This document shows, one piece after another, positions 42,076 through 51,130 of a DNA stretch of 64,000 nucleotides. The translations under genes were made by a program, and so were the position numbers. Origin of the DNA: Pelagisphaera sp964404745. GTDB lineage: Bacteria > Verrucomicrobiota > Verrucomicrobiia > Opitutales > Opitutaceae. The notes beneath the pieces are model-generated. The model saw only the letters and a program-made list of their open reading frames with translations, was not told the origin of the DNA and made no database searches. Positions within the stretch are counted from its first letter, which is position 1, and each line of letters starts with the position of its first letter. The stretch lies in the NCBI GenBank assembly GCA_964404745.1, contig CAYOLG010000015.1, forward strand, positions 47,260-111,259, read 5' to 3'.

Positions 42076-43970
42076 AAACCACTCAAACTCAGTTTAGCTG
42101 CGATGTGTTGGTCGCGGGAGGGGGGCCGGCAGGGGTTAGCTCAGCCCTGGCAGCTGCCCGTTGCGGGGCTAAGACAATCTTGTGCCAGGATCGTCCTGTT
42201 TTAGGAGGCAATGCCTCCAGTGAAGTGCGGATGCATATTGTGGGAGCCAATGGCATGAGCGAAGGGATAGCCCTTGAGCGCGAGGCTCGCGAAGGAGGTA
42301 TCGTCGAGGAAATCAGGCTGAATCAGTGCGTTCGCAATCCGCAACGCTCTCCATCCATGATGGATCTCGAGCTCTACGACCTGTGCCGACAAGAACCCAA
42401 CTTGACCCTTATGCTGAACACCACAGTGACGCAGGCCCGTACAAACGGGAAGCAAATAGAGTCGATTACCGCGGAGCGTCCGAGCACCCACGATCGCTTT
42501 GAAATCTCCGCCCAAATTTTCGTCGATTGCACCGGAGATGGAGCCCTCGGCTACTTGGCTGGGGCGTCTTTCTCTATGGGTCGCGAATCCCAAGCGGAAT
42601 ATTCCGAATCTCTCGCCCCAACGTCCGGCGACAAAAAAACGCTGGGATCCACGCTTCTGTTCCAAGCTCGACGGCACCCCGTCCCCATGCCCTTCTCCCC
42701 TCCTCCGTGGGCCCGCTCGTTCTCCGCTGAATCCTTGAAGCGCCGCCCCTTCGGCCAGCGAGGACTCGATCTAAATCTTGAATACGGTTTTTGGTGGCTA
42801 GAATGGGGGGGCGAACTCGATACCATCAAGGATAACGAGACCATCAGAGACGAGCTACTTTCAGCTCTCATGGGGGTTTGGGATTTCATTAAGAACCGCT
42901 CCGATGTGGATGCGGCAAACTGGGCTCTTGAATGGTGCGGCTTCCTGCCCGGAAAACGAGAGAGCCGGCGGTTAATCGGGCTTCACTTGCTAACGGAAAA
43001 CGACCTGATGCAAAGCCGGGCTTTCCAAGACGCAATCGCCACCGGAGGCTGGCCCATCGACACTCATCCACCGGGAGGGATCGACGCGATCGACGAGCCG
43101 CCCTGCGATCAGCGTCCCGTACCCTATCTTTTTGATATCCCCTTGAGTAGCTGCCTTTCGAAGGACTTCAACAATCTCATGTTCGCGGGGCGCAATATTT
43201 CCGCTACTCATATCGCCTTCGCCTCTACCCGCGTCATGGCAACGTGCTCGGCCATCGGCCAAGGCGTGGGGACGGCAGCGGCCTATGCAATTCAATCGGA
43301 AACCGTTCCCAATGATCTTCCCTCCAAGCCTGAAAGCGCATTCCGCATCCGTCAGCAACTCCTCAGAGACGATGCCATGCTCCTGGGCTGCCAAAATGAA
43401 GACCCACGAGATCTCGCCCGAAAAGCCTCTGTAAGCGCCTCCAGCGAGCTGCCTAACGGTCCAGCCAACGCCGTCATAGATGGTTGGACACGCTCCCTTC
43501 GAAGCCCGAATTCCAATCCCGCTCATAGTCCAATCGGAGCTCCGCCAGATCGCTTTCCCGACGGAACCCATCGCTGGATGTCGGATCCAGCTCTAGGATT
43601 GCCCGCTTGGATCACCCTTTCCTGGCAAAGCCCGGCAACTGTCAGCAGCATCGAGCTGATTTTCGATACCGGAATGCACCGACTACTAACTCTGTCCATG
43701 GCAGACGGATACACTGGGCGCATGCATTGGGGCGAACCTCAACCTGAAACGATCCGAGACTACGCCATCGAGGCGAAAATCGACGGCCATTGGAAAACTA
43801 TTCTGGAAGCCCAATCCAACTACCAAAGGCGCCGCCTTCACCGCCTGGCACAACCTTTCGAAGCTTCAAGTATTCGAATCCACGTTTTAAATACGAACGG
43901 AATCGATCACGCTCGCATATTCGAGATTCGGGTTTACTCACCCAATTCGGATGGCCCTTTTCTGACTTAA
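42072..43970 (+). CDS. FAD-dependent oxidoreductase (PF12831 type) with C-terminal discoidin-like domain
   Basis: 632 residues from ATG 42072 in a four-base overlap with the aldolase gene. The FAD motif is near the N-terminus (CDVLVAGGGPAGVSSALAAA, about 10-29), then RPVLGGNASSEVRMHIVG, CTGDGALGYLAGA, LPGKRESRRLIG and NLMFAGRNISATHIAFAS. No signal peptide, unlike the paralogues at 28293 and 44169, so this copy is probably cytoplasmic. Residues about 470-632 form a discoidin (F5/8 C)-like beta domain (AWITLSWQSPATVSSIELIF). Substrate unknown; the operon suggests a keto-acid or sugar substrate. Confidence 0.87.
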   Translation: MKTTQTQFSCDVLVAGGGPAGVSSALAAARCGAKTILCQDRPVLGGNASSEVRMHIVGANGMSEGIALEREAREGGIVEEIRLNQCVRNPQRSPSMMDLELYDLCRQEPNLTLMLNTTVTQARTNGKQIESITAERPSTHDRFEISAQIFVDCTGDGALGYLAGASFSMGRESQAEYSESLAPTSGDKKTLGSTLLFQARRHPVPMPFSPPPWARSFSAESLKRRPFGQRGLDLNLEYGFWWLEWGGELDTIKDNETIRDELLSALMGVWDFIKNRSDVDAANWALEWCGFLPGKRESRRLIGLHLLTENDLMQSRAFQDAIATGGWPIDTHPPGGIDAIDEPPCDQRPVPYLFDIPLSSCLSKDFNNLMFAGRNISATHIAFASTRVMATCSAIGQGVGTAAAYAIQSETVPNDLPSKPESAFRIRQQLLRDDAMLLGCQNEDPRDLARKASVSASSELPNGPANAVIDGWTRSLRSPNSNPAHSPIGAPPDRFPDGTHRWMSDPALGLPAWITLSWQSPATVSSIELIFDTGMHRLLTLSMADGYTGRMHWGEPQPETIRDYAIEAKIDGHWKTILEAQSNYQRRRLHRLAQPFEASSIRIHVLNTNGIDHARIFEIRVYSPNSDGPFLT

Positions 43971-44055
43971 GCGGCCGCGAAAACCCCTCCCCCCCCAATG
44001 CCTTTGAGAATGGCAAGGCTACTTATCCCTGAGAGAGTTTCCAATAATTTCATTT

Positions 44056-44129
44056 TAGGGTCGCTGCTTGCGGCTACCGCATTGGCGGCTTAAACTGTCC
44101 CTGGGCGGTCGCCGCAAGCAGCGACCCTT
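44056..44129. repeat. REPIN-like inverted repeat (GTAGGGTCGCTGCTTGC family), copy 3
   Basis: Begins TTAGGGTCGCTGCTTGCGGC (foot changed to TTAG) and ends GCAAGCAGCGACCCTTC. Same family as 33953-34028 and 4068. It lies between the convergent ends of the two FAD oxidoreductase genes, where it could act as a two-way transcription barrier. Confidence 0.8.
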
Positions 44130-44168
44130 CACCGAATAGCCGATTCCGTCAATACATTGGAAACACTC

Positions 44169-46178
44169 TTATACCACATGCTTCGGACCATAAGCGCGGA
44201 TTTCGTAAAGCCCTTGATCCGTTTTTCGTGCGCCTGGAGCCAATTTAACTCGAACTGATCGCAGCCTGACGGGATCGAAAGTGTGCCGTCTGATTCGCTG
44301 ATAATTGTTGAAGACATTCGCCAGTTCCTTCTCCGTCCCATCCGCAAGCGTGCCGATGACCCTGTAGTCGCGGATCGTCTCTGGCTGCGGGCCGGAAATC
44401 ATTTCGTCCTGCAGCCAAACCAGAGAGGTCATAGTCAAATCGCGATTCATCCCTGTATCATGAGTCAGCTGTATCTCGCCCACCTCGACAGGACGTTTCC
44501 AGCTCACCTCGATCCATGCGTTTTCGTCGCTGGCCGGAACGATCCACCGATTCGCGAATTCATCTGGCTTGTCGTAGGTCAATCCGGACAAAATGTTTTT
44601 CGGCGACGTCTCGGGTGACGCACTGGAGGCGGCAACCTCAGCTTTTTTCGCTAAGTCCGCCTTGTCCTCATTCCTTTCACCCATAATCAAGGCTCCGTCA
44701 CGAAGGAGTTGTTGCTGTAAGGCCACGACCCGTTTTTCGCTAGCCCGCAGTTCCCGAGGCGTAATTCCCGCCGCCTGACATTGATGGGCTGCCGTGCCCG
44801 CGGCCTGCCCGATAACCGCGCAGGTCAGCATAACCCGGAGAGAGGTAAAAGCGACGTGGGTGGCGCTAACATTTCTCCCTGCCATCAGCAAATTAGACAC
44901 GTTTTTTGAATACAGGCTACCAAGGGGTATATTGTAAGGTTCGGGATACCTTGTCGGCAAGAATGGCTTTCGCTCCGGAGCGTCGAATCCCAACGCTGGA
45001 TGGTCATCTAGCGACCAGCCGCCAAAAGCAACCCCATCATCGAATGACTTCCAATTTCCCTCCACATCTTGCTGGGTAAGGATCATATCGCCGATGAGGC
45101 GACGCGATTCCCGCTTGCCGGGGATCATTCCAACCGTTTCCAGGGCCCAGTTAGCGGATTTCGGATACAACCCACTATTCTTGATATGATCCCAAACCCC
45201 GAGAACGATAGCCAGCAATTCAAACCGCAAGCGCTCGTTGTCGCGAATAGTATCATAAACGCCGCCTAATTCGATCCACCAATAGCCGTAATGCCAGGTT
45301 TCGGTATCTACGGGACGGTGCTTCAAGTCGTCGCTGGTCAGCTTTCGAGCCCATGACGGGGGCTCGTAATACATAGGGCGATCGTGCTCGCGAGCGGTAA
45401 AGAGAATCGACGAACCTTGGGTCGTTCCCGGAGGATCATAGTCAGCCAGCGATTCCCCGAATTCATCAGAGGACTCCCTTCCCAGACGAAACTCAGCCCC
45501 CGCCTCGAAGCCCAATCGACTGTCTCCCGTAGCGTCGATGAACATAGCCCCACGAATATGGTATAAATGCTCGGTCTTGTCGCACCGAGCCCAAACCGAA
45601 TCGATTCGATCGCCCACTTTTTCCGCTCGATAAACTGCCGTATCCAATAGGAGTTTGATATTGGGCTCCCGGATTACTTTGTCGTAGAGCATCAGGTCCC
45701 ACATTTCCCACGAGTATTGCTCGTTCTGATACGCATTTTCTAGGCAGAGCTCCTCGACGACGCCGCCTTCACGAAAGCCGAAACGGGAACCTCTCGGATG
45801 CATTTTGATCTCGCTGCTGGAATTCCCGCCCAACCGGCTTCGATCTTGGACCAGAATCACGCGCGAACCGAGTCGGGCCGCGCTAATGGCCGCGCAGACT
45901 CCCGCGAGGCCCCCACCCGCAACCAGAAGGTCAGCCTCAAGCTCAACCACATGCATGTTGGGGTCGCTCGCCGCTGCCCCCGGTTTCGTATCATCCGGAG
46001 CTAGCTCGTCGATCTTCACCCCAAGATCCTTTCGAGTCACGAATGGGTCTTCATCGTTGGCCAAGGACTGGGGCGCCTTGACAAGCAAACTGTATCCAGC
46101 AAAGGCCGCAGCCCCAGACAAAAATTTTCGGCGAGCGAAATCGTGATTACCACGAGCAGGGGATTTTTCCGGATTTCC
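44169..46178 (-). CDS. Tat-exported FAD-dependent oxidoreductase, 5' end lost in assembly gap
   Basis: At least 669 residues; the start codon is in the N run. The visible N-terminus contains a twin-arginine signal (FARRKFLSGAAAFAGYSLL) ahead of VELEADLLVAGGGLAGVCAA (FAD Rossmann motif), RLGGNSSSEIKMHPRG, IDATGDSRLGFEAGA, IPGKRESRRLIGDM and NLLMAGRNVSATHVAFTS. A discoidin-like C-terminal domain follows (WIEVSWKRPVEVGEIQLTH). It is a paralogue of the protein at 42072, convergent with it, but exported. Its promoter faces that of the DUF1552 gene across the gap. Substrate unknown. Confidence 0.87.
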   Translation of the reverse strand, partial: GNPEKSPARGNHDFARRKFLSGAAAFAGYSLLVKAPQSLANDEDPFVTRKDLGVKIDELAPDDTKPGAAASDPNMHVVELEADLLVAGGGLAGVCAAISAARLGSRVILVQDRSRLGGNSSSEIKMHPRGSRFGFREGGVVEELCLENAYQNEQYSWEMWDLMLYDKVIREPNIKLLLDTAVYRAEKVGDRIDSVWARCDKTEHLYHIRGAMFIDATGDSRLGFEAGAEFRLGRESSDEFGESLADYDPPGTTQGSSILFTAREHDRPMYYEPPSWARKLTSDDLKHRPVDTETWHYGYWWIELGGVYDTIRDNERLRFELLAIVLGVWDHIKNSGLYPKSANWALETVGMIPGKRESRRLIGDMILTQQDVEGNWKSFDDGVAFGGWSLDDHPALGFDAPERKPFLPTRYPEPYNIPLGSLYSKNVSNLLMAGRNVSATHVAFTSLRVMLTCAVIGQAAGTAAHQCQAAGITPRELRASEKRVVALQQQLLRDGALIMGERNEDKADLAKKAEVAASSASPETSPKNILSGLTYDKPDEFANRWIVPASDENAWIEVSWKRPVEVGEIQLTHDTGMNRDLTMTSLVWLQDEMISGPQPETIRDYRVIGTLADGTEKELANVFNNYQRIRRHTFDPVRLRSVRVKLAPGARKTDQGLYEIRAYGPKHVV

Positions 46179-46278
46179 NNNNNNNNNNNNNNNNNNNNNN
46201 NNNNNNNNNNNNNNNNNNNNNNNNNNNNNNNNNNNNNNNNNNNNNNNNNNNNNNNNNNNNNNNNNNNNNNNNNNNNNN
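46179..46278. other. Assembly gap, 100 N
   Basis: Exactly 100 unknown bases. It hides the start of the Tat-exported FAD oxidoreductase and the divergent promoter region, and lies two bases before the ATG of the DUF1552 gene. Confidence 0.98.
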
Positions 46279-46280
46279 AC

Positions 46281-47573
46281 ATGACCCAACAAGCCAAAGA
46301 ACTAAATGCCCACTCGGTCGATCGACGCCATTTCCTGCGTTCCGCAGCGGCCTTGATCGCTCTGCCTGCCTTGGAATCTCTACCCGTCCTTGGGGCCACT
46401 GGCGCCGCTACTGCAGCCCCTAAAGCCAAGAACCTAGTGTCGATCGGAGCCTACCTGGGTTGGCACCAGAATGCTTTCTATCCGAAGGAGATCGGAAGGG
46501 GCTACAAATTGCCCACCACGCTTAAGCCTCTGGCCGACCATCAGAACGATTTCACCGTCTTTTCCGGGCTCGATCACCGGGCCCCCAATGGCCATAACGC
46601 TTGGAGCAATTTCCTCTGTGGAAACACGCCCAACGCCTACTCCATGGACCAAATTGTCGCCGATCAAATTGGCCAGAAATCTCGCTTCCCATCCGTGCAG
46701 CTCACCGCTGGAACGGGTGAAGGCAGCAAGGCCATGAGCTTCACCAAGCAAGGCATCGGTTTACCGATGATCCAGCGTCCCAGCGTATTCTATAAGAGGC
46801 TTTTCATGTCGGAAGCCGATAAACAGCGCATGGAGTACATGCTGCGCAGCGGCCGAAGCTCACTGGACCTCGTTCTGGACGACGCCTTGCGCCTGCAAAA
46901 GTCGGTTACCTCGACCGATCGAGACAAACTCGATGAGTACTTTGATTCCATGCGCTCGGTAGAGAAGCGAATGGAGCGGCAGATTTCTCAAATCAACGAT
47001 CCCCTGCCATCTACGGATTACAAGCTACCCGATACGGATCCGATCACCCCGAATTTGCTCATGGAAGCGGAGGTCTTAATGTACGACCTTATGGCCCTCG
47101 CCATAGATACCGATTCCAGCCGCGTGCTGTCTTTCTTCATCGACGGGTTGGGTCAGGTTTTCTCGTTCGATGGAGTGCCGCTTCGTTCTGGCTACCACGG
47201 CCTCTCTCACCACGGCAACGATCCGGAGATGATCCGCGATCTGGTCTCCATTGAAACCGCTCACATGCATTGCCTGAATGGCTTCCTCAAGCAGCTCAAA
47301 GAAAAGAAACGCCCCGACGGCACATCGCTGCTCGATGAAACGATCATCCTCGTAGGAACCGGTATGGGAGACGCCAGCCGCCACTCTAACGCCGACTTGC
47401 CGACACTGGTCGCAGGAGGCGGATTCGATCACGGAAGGCACATCGCTATCGATGCCTCCAAGCCAGATGCTCCGCTGCTCGGCGACCTCTACATTACTCT
47501 GATGCAGCAGCTGGGGGTGGAGACCAACGAATTCTCCAACGCCAACCGAAACCTGAATCACATTTTCAGTTAG
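46281..47573 (+). CDS. DUF1552 family protein, Tat-exported
   Basis: 430 residues from the ATG two bases after the gap; a start further upstream cannot be excluded. Tat signal SVDRRHFLRSAAALIALPAL. Family signatures: IGAYLGWHQNAFYPKE, FTVFSGLDHRAPNGHNAWSNF, SVEKRMERQI, and the C-terminal ETIILVGTGMGDASRHSN and LPTLVAGGGFDHGRHI. DUF1552 proteins are exported alkaline-phosphatase-superfamily-like proteins that travel with DUF1592 cytochrome-like proteins, as here. Biological function not established. Four bases separate it from the next gene. Confidence 0.9.
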   Translation: MTQQAKELNAHSVDRRHFLRSAAALIALPALESLPVLGATGAATAAPKAKNLVSIGAYLGWHQNAFYPKEIGRGYKLPTTLKPLADHQNDFTVFSGLDHRAPNGHNAWSNFLCGNTPNAYSMDQIVADQIGQKSRFPSVQLTAGTGEGSKAMSFTKQGIGLPMIQRPSVFYKRLFMSEADKQRMEYMLRSGRSSLDLVLDDALRLQKSVTSTDRDKLDEYFDSMRSVEKRMERQISQINDPLPSTDYKLPDTDPITPNLLMEAEVLMYDLMALAIDTDSSRVLSFFIDGLGQVFSFDGVPLRSGYHGLSHHGNDPEMIRDLVSIETAHMHCLNGFLKQLKEKKRPDGTSLLDETIILVGTGMGDASRHSNADLPTLVAGGGFDHGRHIAIDASKPDAPLLGDLYITLMQQLGVETNEFSNANRNLNHIFS

Positions 47574-47577
47574 AGAC

Positions 47578-50283
47578 ATGAAACGATTCGTCCGCATGGT
47601 CGCTATCCATGTAGGGCCTTCGCTCGCGAAGCGCCGCGCAAGCAGATCACTGAACTCGGTCAAAGCAGCGTGCCGTAGGCGACACCCCTACATCCTGTTT
47701 GTATTGATCGCATCCACATTTTCGCTACACGCGAAAACCGAGATCCCCATTCCCGAGAAGCCTTTGCAGGTACTCGAGGACTACTGCCTCGATTGCCACG
47801 ACGCATTCGAGCAAAAGGGCGACATCAATCTCGAACATCTGGCCATTGATTGGGCCAATAAGAACAAGCGGCATCTGTGGGAATCCGTGCATAACATGGC
47901 CGAAGAGGGAATGATGCCTCCCCCGGACGAAAAGCAACCCTCGCCCGAAGAGCGCGAGGCCCTCCTAGCCTGGCTCGACTCGTCATTGCTAGAGCATACT
48001 CCCATTGGCGGGACGCTTCCTCGCCGCCTGAGCGCCGAGGAATACCGATCCACCATCCGTCACCTTTTCGACCTGCCCGACTATGAGCTACCACTCGGGT
48101 TTCCTAGAGATTCCCAGTACCACGGGTTCAACAACGTGGGCGAGGGCCTTGTTCTATCGCCCCCCTTGATGGAAGCCTATGCCAACGTGGCTGAGCAAAT
48201 CGCCGACACCATCTACCCGCCCCAGCGAACAGCCCCCCCGTCCACCACCAGAACAGCCGGCCCCAACGATATGGTGCTCAGTTTTTCCGCCGGCAAAGTA
48301 GTTGACGACGCCTTGCTCCTCGTTTCACGCGGACATGAAATCTTTCGAAGCTGTTCCTGGCCCAGCCGCATGGAGATCATGTCTTCCGGGACATACCGGA
48401 TCACGGTCAAGGCAGCTAAGCACAAGCCAACGTGGGGAGGCCCGATGCAGCTGGAAATCCGGGCTCGCGAGCTCTCTGCCAGCGATCGTTCTCGGGCGGA
48501 TATCTTTCGCCTGTTGAAGGTCATGGACGTCCCATCAACGGAACCAACAACGATTACTTTCGAGGCAGACCTGTACGAGGGCCAGACTTTACTATTCCGT
48601 TGGATGAATGCGGACATGGCCCACGACTATACCAAGTTCGCCAAACACATGCGTGAATGGTTTGAAAAAGATAAGCGTTGGCTAGCAGCCTGGCAACGTA
48701 CCGTATTCCCAAACGGCGATTTCAGCAAGATTCGCACTTCTGTTATTCGGGGTCGCAGTGGGTGGGAATACCTTTCCGAAGCGCTTGCCGACCCGGACCT
48801 CGACATAAGTCGAGCAACTATGGATGATCCACTAACGGTCAAATTTCTGGAACTCGCCGACTCCAACACCGGCATGTTCAATTTCGCCGACATACTCTGC
48901 CACTACTACTTTACCAATGGTCCCGCCTTGGAGTTCCATGAAGCGACCATCGAGGGGCCTCTCAAACTAGTCGATGGCCCCAAGGAAATGCTGGCCAAAG
49001 AACTGCAACAACGATTTACGGGCGCCCCTCAGACCGGCCAGTCGGAAGTCGCCTTCGCTCGGAAAACGTTGGAATCGTTTTTACCCAAAGCATTCAGACG
49101 CCCGGTGGATGAGCAAACCATCGACAATTACCTGGGAATCGCTGAACGGCATCTTGCGGCGGGCAATTCCCTGGACGAGACCATGCACCTACTCGTCCGG
49201 AATATCCTCATCTCGCCCCGCTTTATCTACAGGCAAACCAGCCCCGGCGAACTGGACGAATACGACCTGGCCAATCGCCTTTCCTATTTCCTCACCCAAA
49301 CCCCGCCAGATCAGCAACTACTCGATCTAGCCCGGAATGGAAAGCTTTCTGATCCTGAAACTCTGCGCAAACAAGCACTGCGCTTGATGCCCCGCAAGCC
49401 GACGGACGCTATGGTGCAAAGCTTCACCGGCCAGTGGCTCGATACCACGCTCCTGCCGGAAATCATGCCGGATCCCAGATTGAAATTTTCCGAGGCGGAG
49501 ATAGCCCTGGCCGAGAAGGAGGTGGAGCACTTCTTTACGGAGATTCTCGCCCAAAATCGGCCCATGACCGATTTTATTGATCCAGACTTCCACTACACTA
49601 CACCTCAATTCGCTAAGGACAATTATCAGTACCCCATTGATTTGTCCAAAGGCAGCGACTACGAGAAAACCAGCTCTGAGATCCAAAAACTGCCCATCGA
49701 CCGCGGCGGTCGTTTCGGAGGGCTTCTTGCTCAATCCGCAGTAATGACGGCTACCGCTAATGGCGTGGATACCCAACCCGTGCTGCGAGGCGTCTGGATG
49801 CTGGAGAACATTCTCGGCATGCCGCCTCCCGAACCGCCGAAGAATATACCGGCCCTCACCCCGGATACGCGAGGCGCCACGACCCCGCGAGATTTGCTTA
49901 GCAAGCATACATCTGACCAGGCTTGCTACGCCTGCCATCAACGAATCGACCCCGTTGGCTTTGTATTCGAGAATTTCGATCCCGTGGGCAATTGGCGAGA
50001 GGAATGGCCCAAGATCAATACGCGTATCGACCCTTCGGGTACATTGCCTGACGGAACGCCCATCAGCGACATTACGGATTTCAAGGCCTGGCTGGTCGAC
50101 AATATCGATCACTTTTCGCAATGCCTGTCAGAAAAATTGATGACCTATGCCACAGGGCGGGTGCCGAACTTTTCGGAGCGAAAGGAAATCGAGGCCATCG
50201 TGGAAGCCAATCATGAGCATGGGAACGGATTCCAGGACCTCTTGCTGGCTCTCATCACCAGCGAAACCTTCCGGACCAAATAG
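47578..50283 (+). CDS. DUF1587/1592/1588/1585 cytochrome c-type surface protein
   Basis: 901 residues. Two CxxCH-type sites: CLDCH at 70-74 and CYACH near 780, typical of this planctomycete/verrucomicrobial family. Domain order is DUF1587 (RRLSAEEYRSTIRHLFDL), DUF1592 (EYDLANRLSYFLTQTPPD), DUF1588 (NGVDTQPVLRGVWMLENILG) and DUF1585 (ATGRVPNFSERKEI). The signal peptide is abnormal: residues 1-11 and 39-52 would together form an ordinary signal, but 27 codons from an 85-base inverted repeat (47609-47693) separate them, giving a basic n-region of 38 residues. Partner of the upstream DUF1552 protein; likely exported, possibly heme-binding. Confidence 0.9.
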   Translation: MKRFVRMVAIHVGPSLAKRRASRSLNSVKAACRRRHPYILFVLIASTFSLHAKTEIPIPEKPLQVLEDYCLDCHDAFEQKGDINLEHLAIDWANKNKRHLWESVHNMAEEGMMPPPDEKQPSPEEREALLAWLDSSLLEHTPIGGTLPRRLSAEEYRSTIRHLFDLPDYELPLGFPRDSQYHGFNNVGEGLVLSPPLMEAYANVAEQIADTIYPPQRTAPPSTTRTAGPNDMVLSFSAGKVVDDALLLVSRGHEIFRSCSWPSRMEIMSSGTYRITVKAAKHKPTWGGPMQLEIRARELSASDRSRADIFRLLKVMDVPSTEPTTITFEADLYEGQTLLFRWMNADMAHDYTKFAKHMREWFEKDKRWLAAWQRTVFPNGDFSKIRTSVIRGRSGWEYLSEALADPDLDISRATMDDPLTVKFLELADSNTGMFNFADILCHYYFTNGPALEFHEATIEGPLKLVDGPKEMLAKELQQRFTGAPQTGQSEVAFARKTLESFLPKAFRRPVDEQTIDNYLGIAERHLAAGNSLDETMHLLVRNILISPRFIYRQTSPGELDEYDLANRLSYFLTQTPPDQQLLDLARNGKLSDPETLRKQALRLMPRKPTDAMVQSFTGQWLDTTLLPEIMPDPRLKFSEAEIALAEKEVEHFFTEILAQNRPMTDFIDPDFHYTTPQFAKDNYQYPIDLSKGSDYEKTSSEIQKLPIDRGGRFGGLLAQSAVMTATANGVDTQPVLRGVWMLENILGMPPPEPPKNIPALTPDTRGATTPRDLLSKHTSDQACYACHQRIDPVGFVFENFDPVGNWREEWPKINTRIDPSGTLPDGTPISDITDFKAWLVDNIDHFSQCLSEKLMTYATGRVPNFSERKEIEAIVEANHEHGNGFQDLLLALITSETFRTK
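47609..47693. repeat. REPIN-like element inside a signal-peptide coding region
   Basis: Ends are inverted (ATGTAGGG at 47609, CCCCTACAT to 47693) with GTAG feet; the interior contains a TTCGCTCGCGAA stem. It is read in frame without stops as 27 codons (47611-47691) rich in Arg and Lys, between the start and the hydrophobic core of the DUF1592 protein's signal peptide. Confidence 0.75.
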
Positions 50284-50300
50284 CTACACGCTCCAGATTT

Positions 50301-51005
50301 GTGAAAAGAACCATCGTCCTCTTGAGCCTCGCGATCCCGACTCTTTGGGGCGGCGAATTCGGCAAACTGATTTTCCACGACACCTTCGATCGTAGCGAAT
50401 CCCAAGAACTCAAAGACGAACCGGGTAATAATTGGACGACCAGCAGCGACAAAACCGCCAAAGGCTATAAGCAGATAGATCTACGCGATGGGCATGTATA
50501 CATCTACACCCATGCGGAAGCCAATCACGCCACCTCCTTTCGGCAAGCCTTTGACTTCCAGGACGGAACGATAGGCCTTCGATTCCTGTTTGACGATAAA
50601 GACGACTCATTGCAGCTGAACTTCGCCGATCTTGAACTGAAATCGGTTTGGGCGGGTCATTTGTTCAAGGTTGAGATCGATACTCAAAAGGCCCGTGTCA
50701 CCGATCAGAAGACCGGGGAAATGGACCTGTCCATACGCAACGCTCGCAGAGCGGGCAAGCTAACCAAAACTCAAGAAGATCTTATCGTTTCTAAACGGGC
50801 CGATTTTCCACTCCGCCTGGATACCGGAAAATGGCATGACGTTCGCGTTACGGTTGCTGGCGACCAACTCACCTGCGCCTTAAACGGAAAAATCCTGGGC
50901 TCTTTTCGATCGGAAGGCTTCGCCCATCCCACCAAGCGGCTACTGCGACTCCTTGTGCCCAAAAACGCCCATGTCGACGACGTGATGATATGGAGAAAGA
51001 GGTAG
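50301..51005 (+). CDS. Secreted concanavalin-like beta-sandwich protein
   Basis: 234 residues from a GTG start, with a Sec signal (residues 1-17). The pattern KLIFHDTFDRSESQELKDE at the N-terminus, GLRFLFDDKDDSLQLNFAD in the middle and KWHDVRVTVAGDQLTCALNG near the end is that of the DUF1080/LamG-like fold seen in 3-keto-disaccharide hydrolase-type and sugar-binding proteins. It follows the DUF1592 gene after 17 bases and is probably in its operon. It may bind or cleave a glycan; no catalytic residues can be named. Confidence 0.75.
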   Translation: MKRTIVLLSLAIPTLWGGEFGKLIFHDTFDRSESQELKDEPGNNWTTSSDKTAKGYKQIDLRDGHVYIYTHAEANHATSFRQAFDFQDGTIGLRFLFDDKDDSLQLNFADLELKSVWAGHLFKVEIDTQKARVTDQKTGEMDLSIRNARRAGKLTKTQEDLIVSKRADFPLRLDTGKWHDVRVTVAGDQLTCALNGKILGSFRSEGFAHPTKRLLRLLVPKNAHVDDVMIWRKR

Positions 51006-51038
51006 CAATCCAGCAGGACAATTCTAGAAACCGTTCCT

Positions 51039-51120
51039 AACACAGATCACTCGGATTCCTCAGATTCCTCAGATCAAAGAAAAATCAATTTTATCTGTGC
51101 TCTCTGTGAAATCCGTGGTT
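51039..51120. repeat. CACAGAT/ATCTGTG inverted repeat
   Basis: Arms of the type AACACAGATCACTCGGATT and, inverted, ATCTGTG...GAAATCCGTGGTT, with an internal direct doublet of ATTCCTCAG. Repeats of similar wording (CACGGATT, CACAGAT) are widespread in intergenic DNA of several phyla. It lies between two convergent genes. Confidence 0.55.
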
Positions 51121-51130
51121 TAAAAATTCC

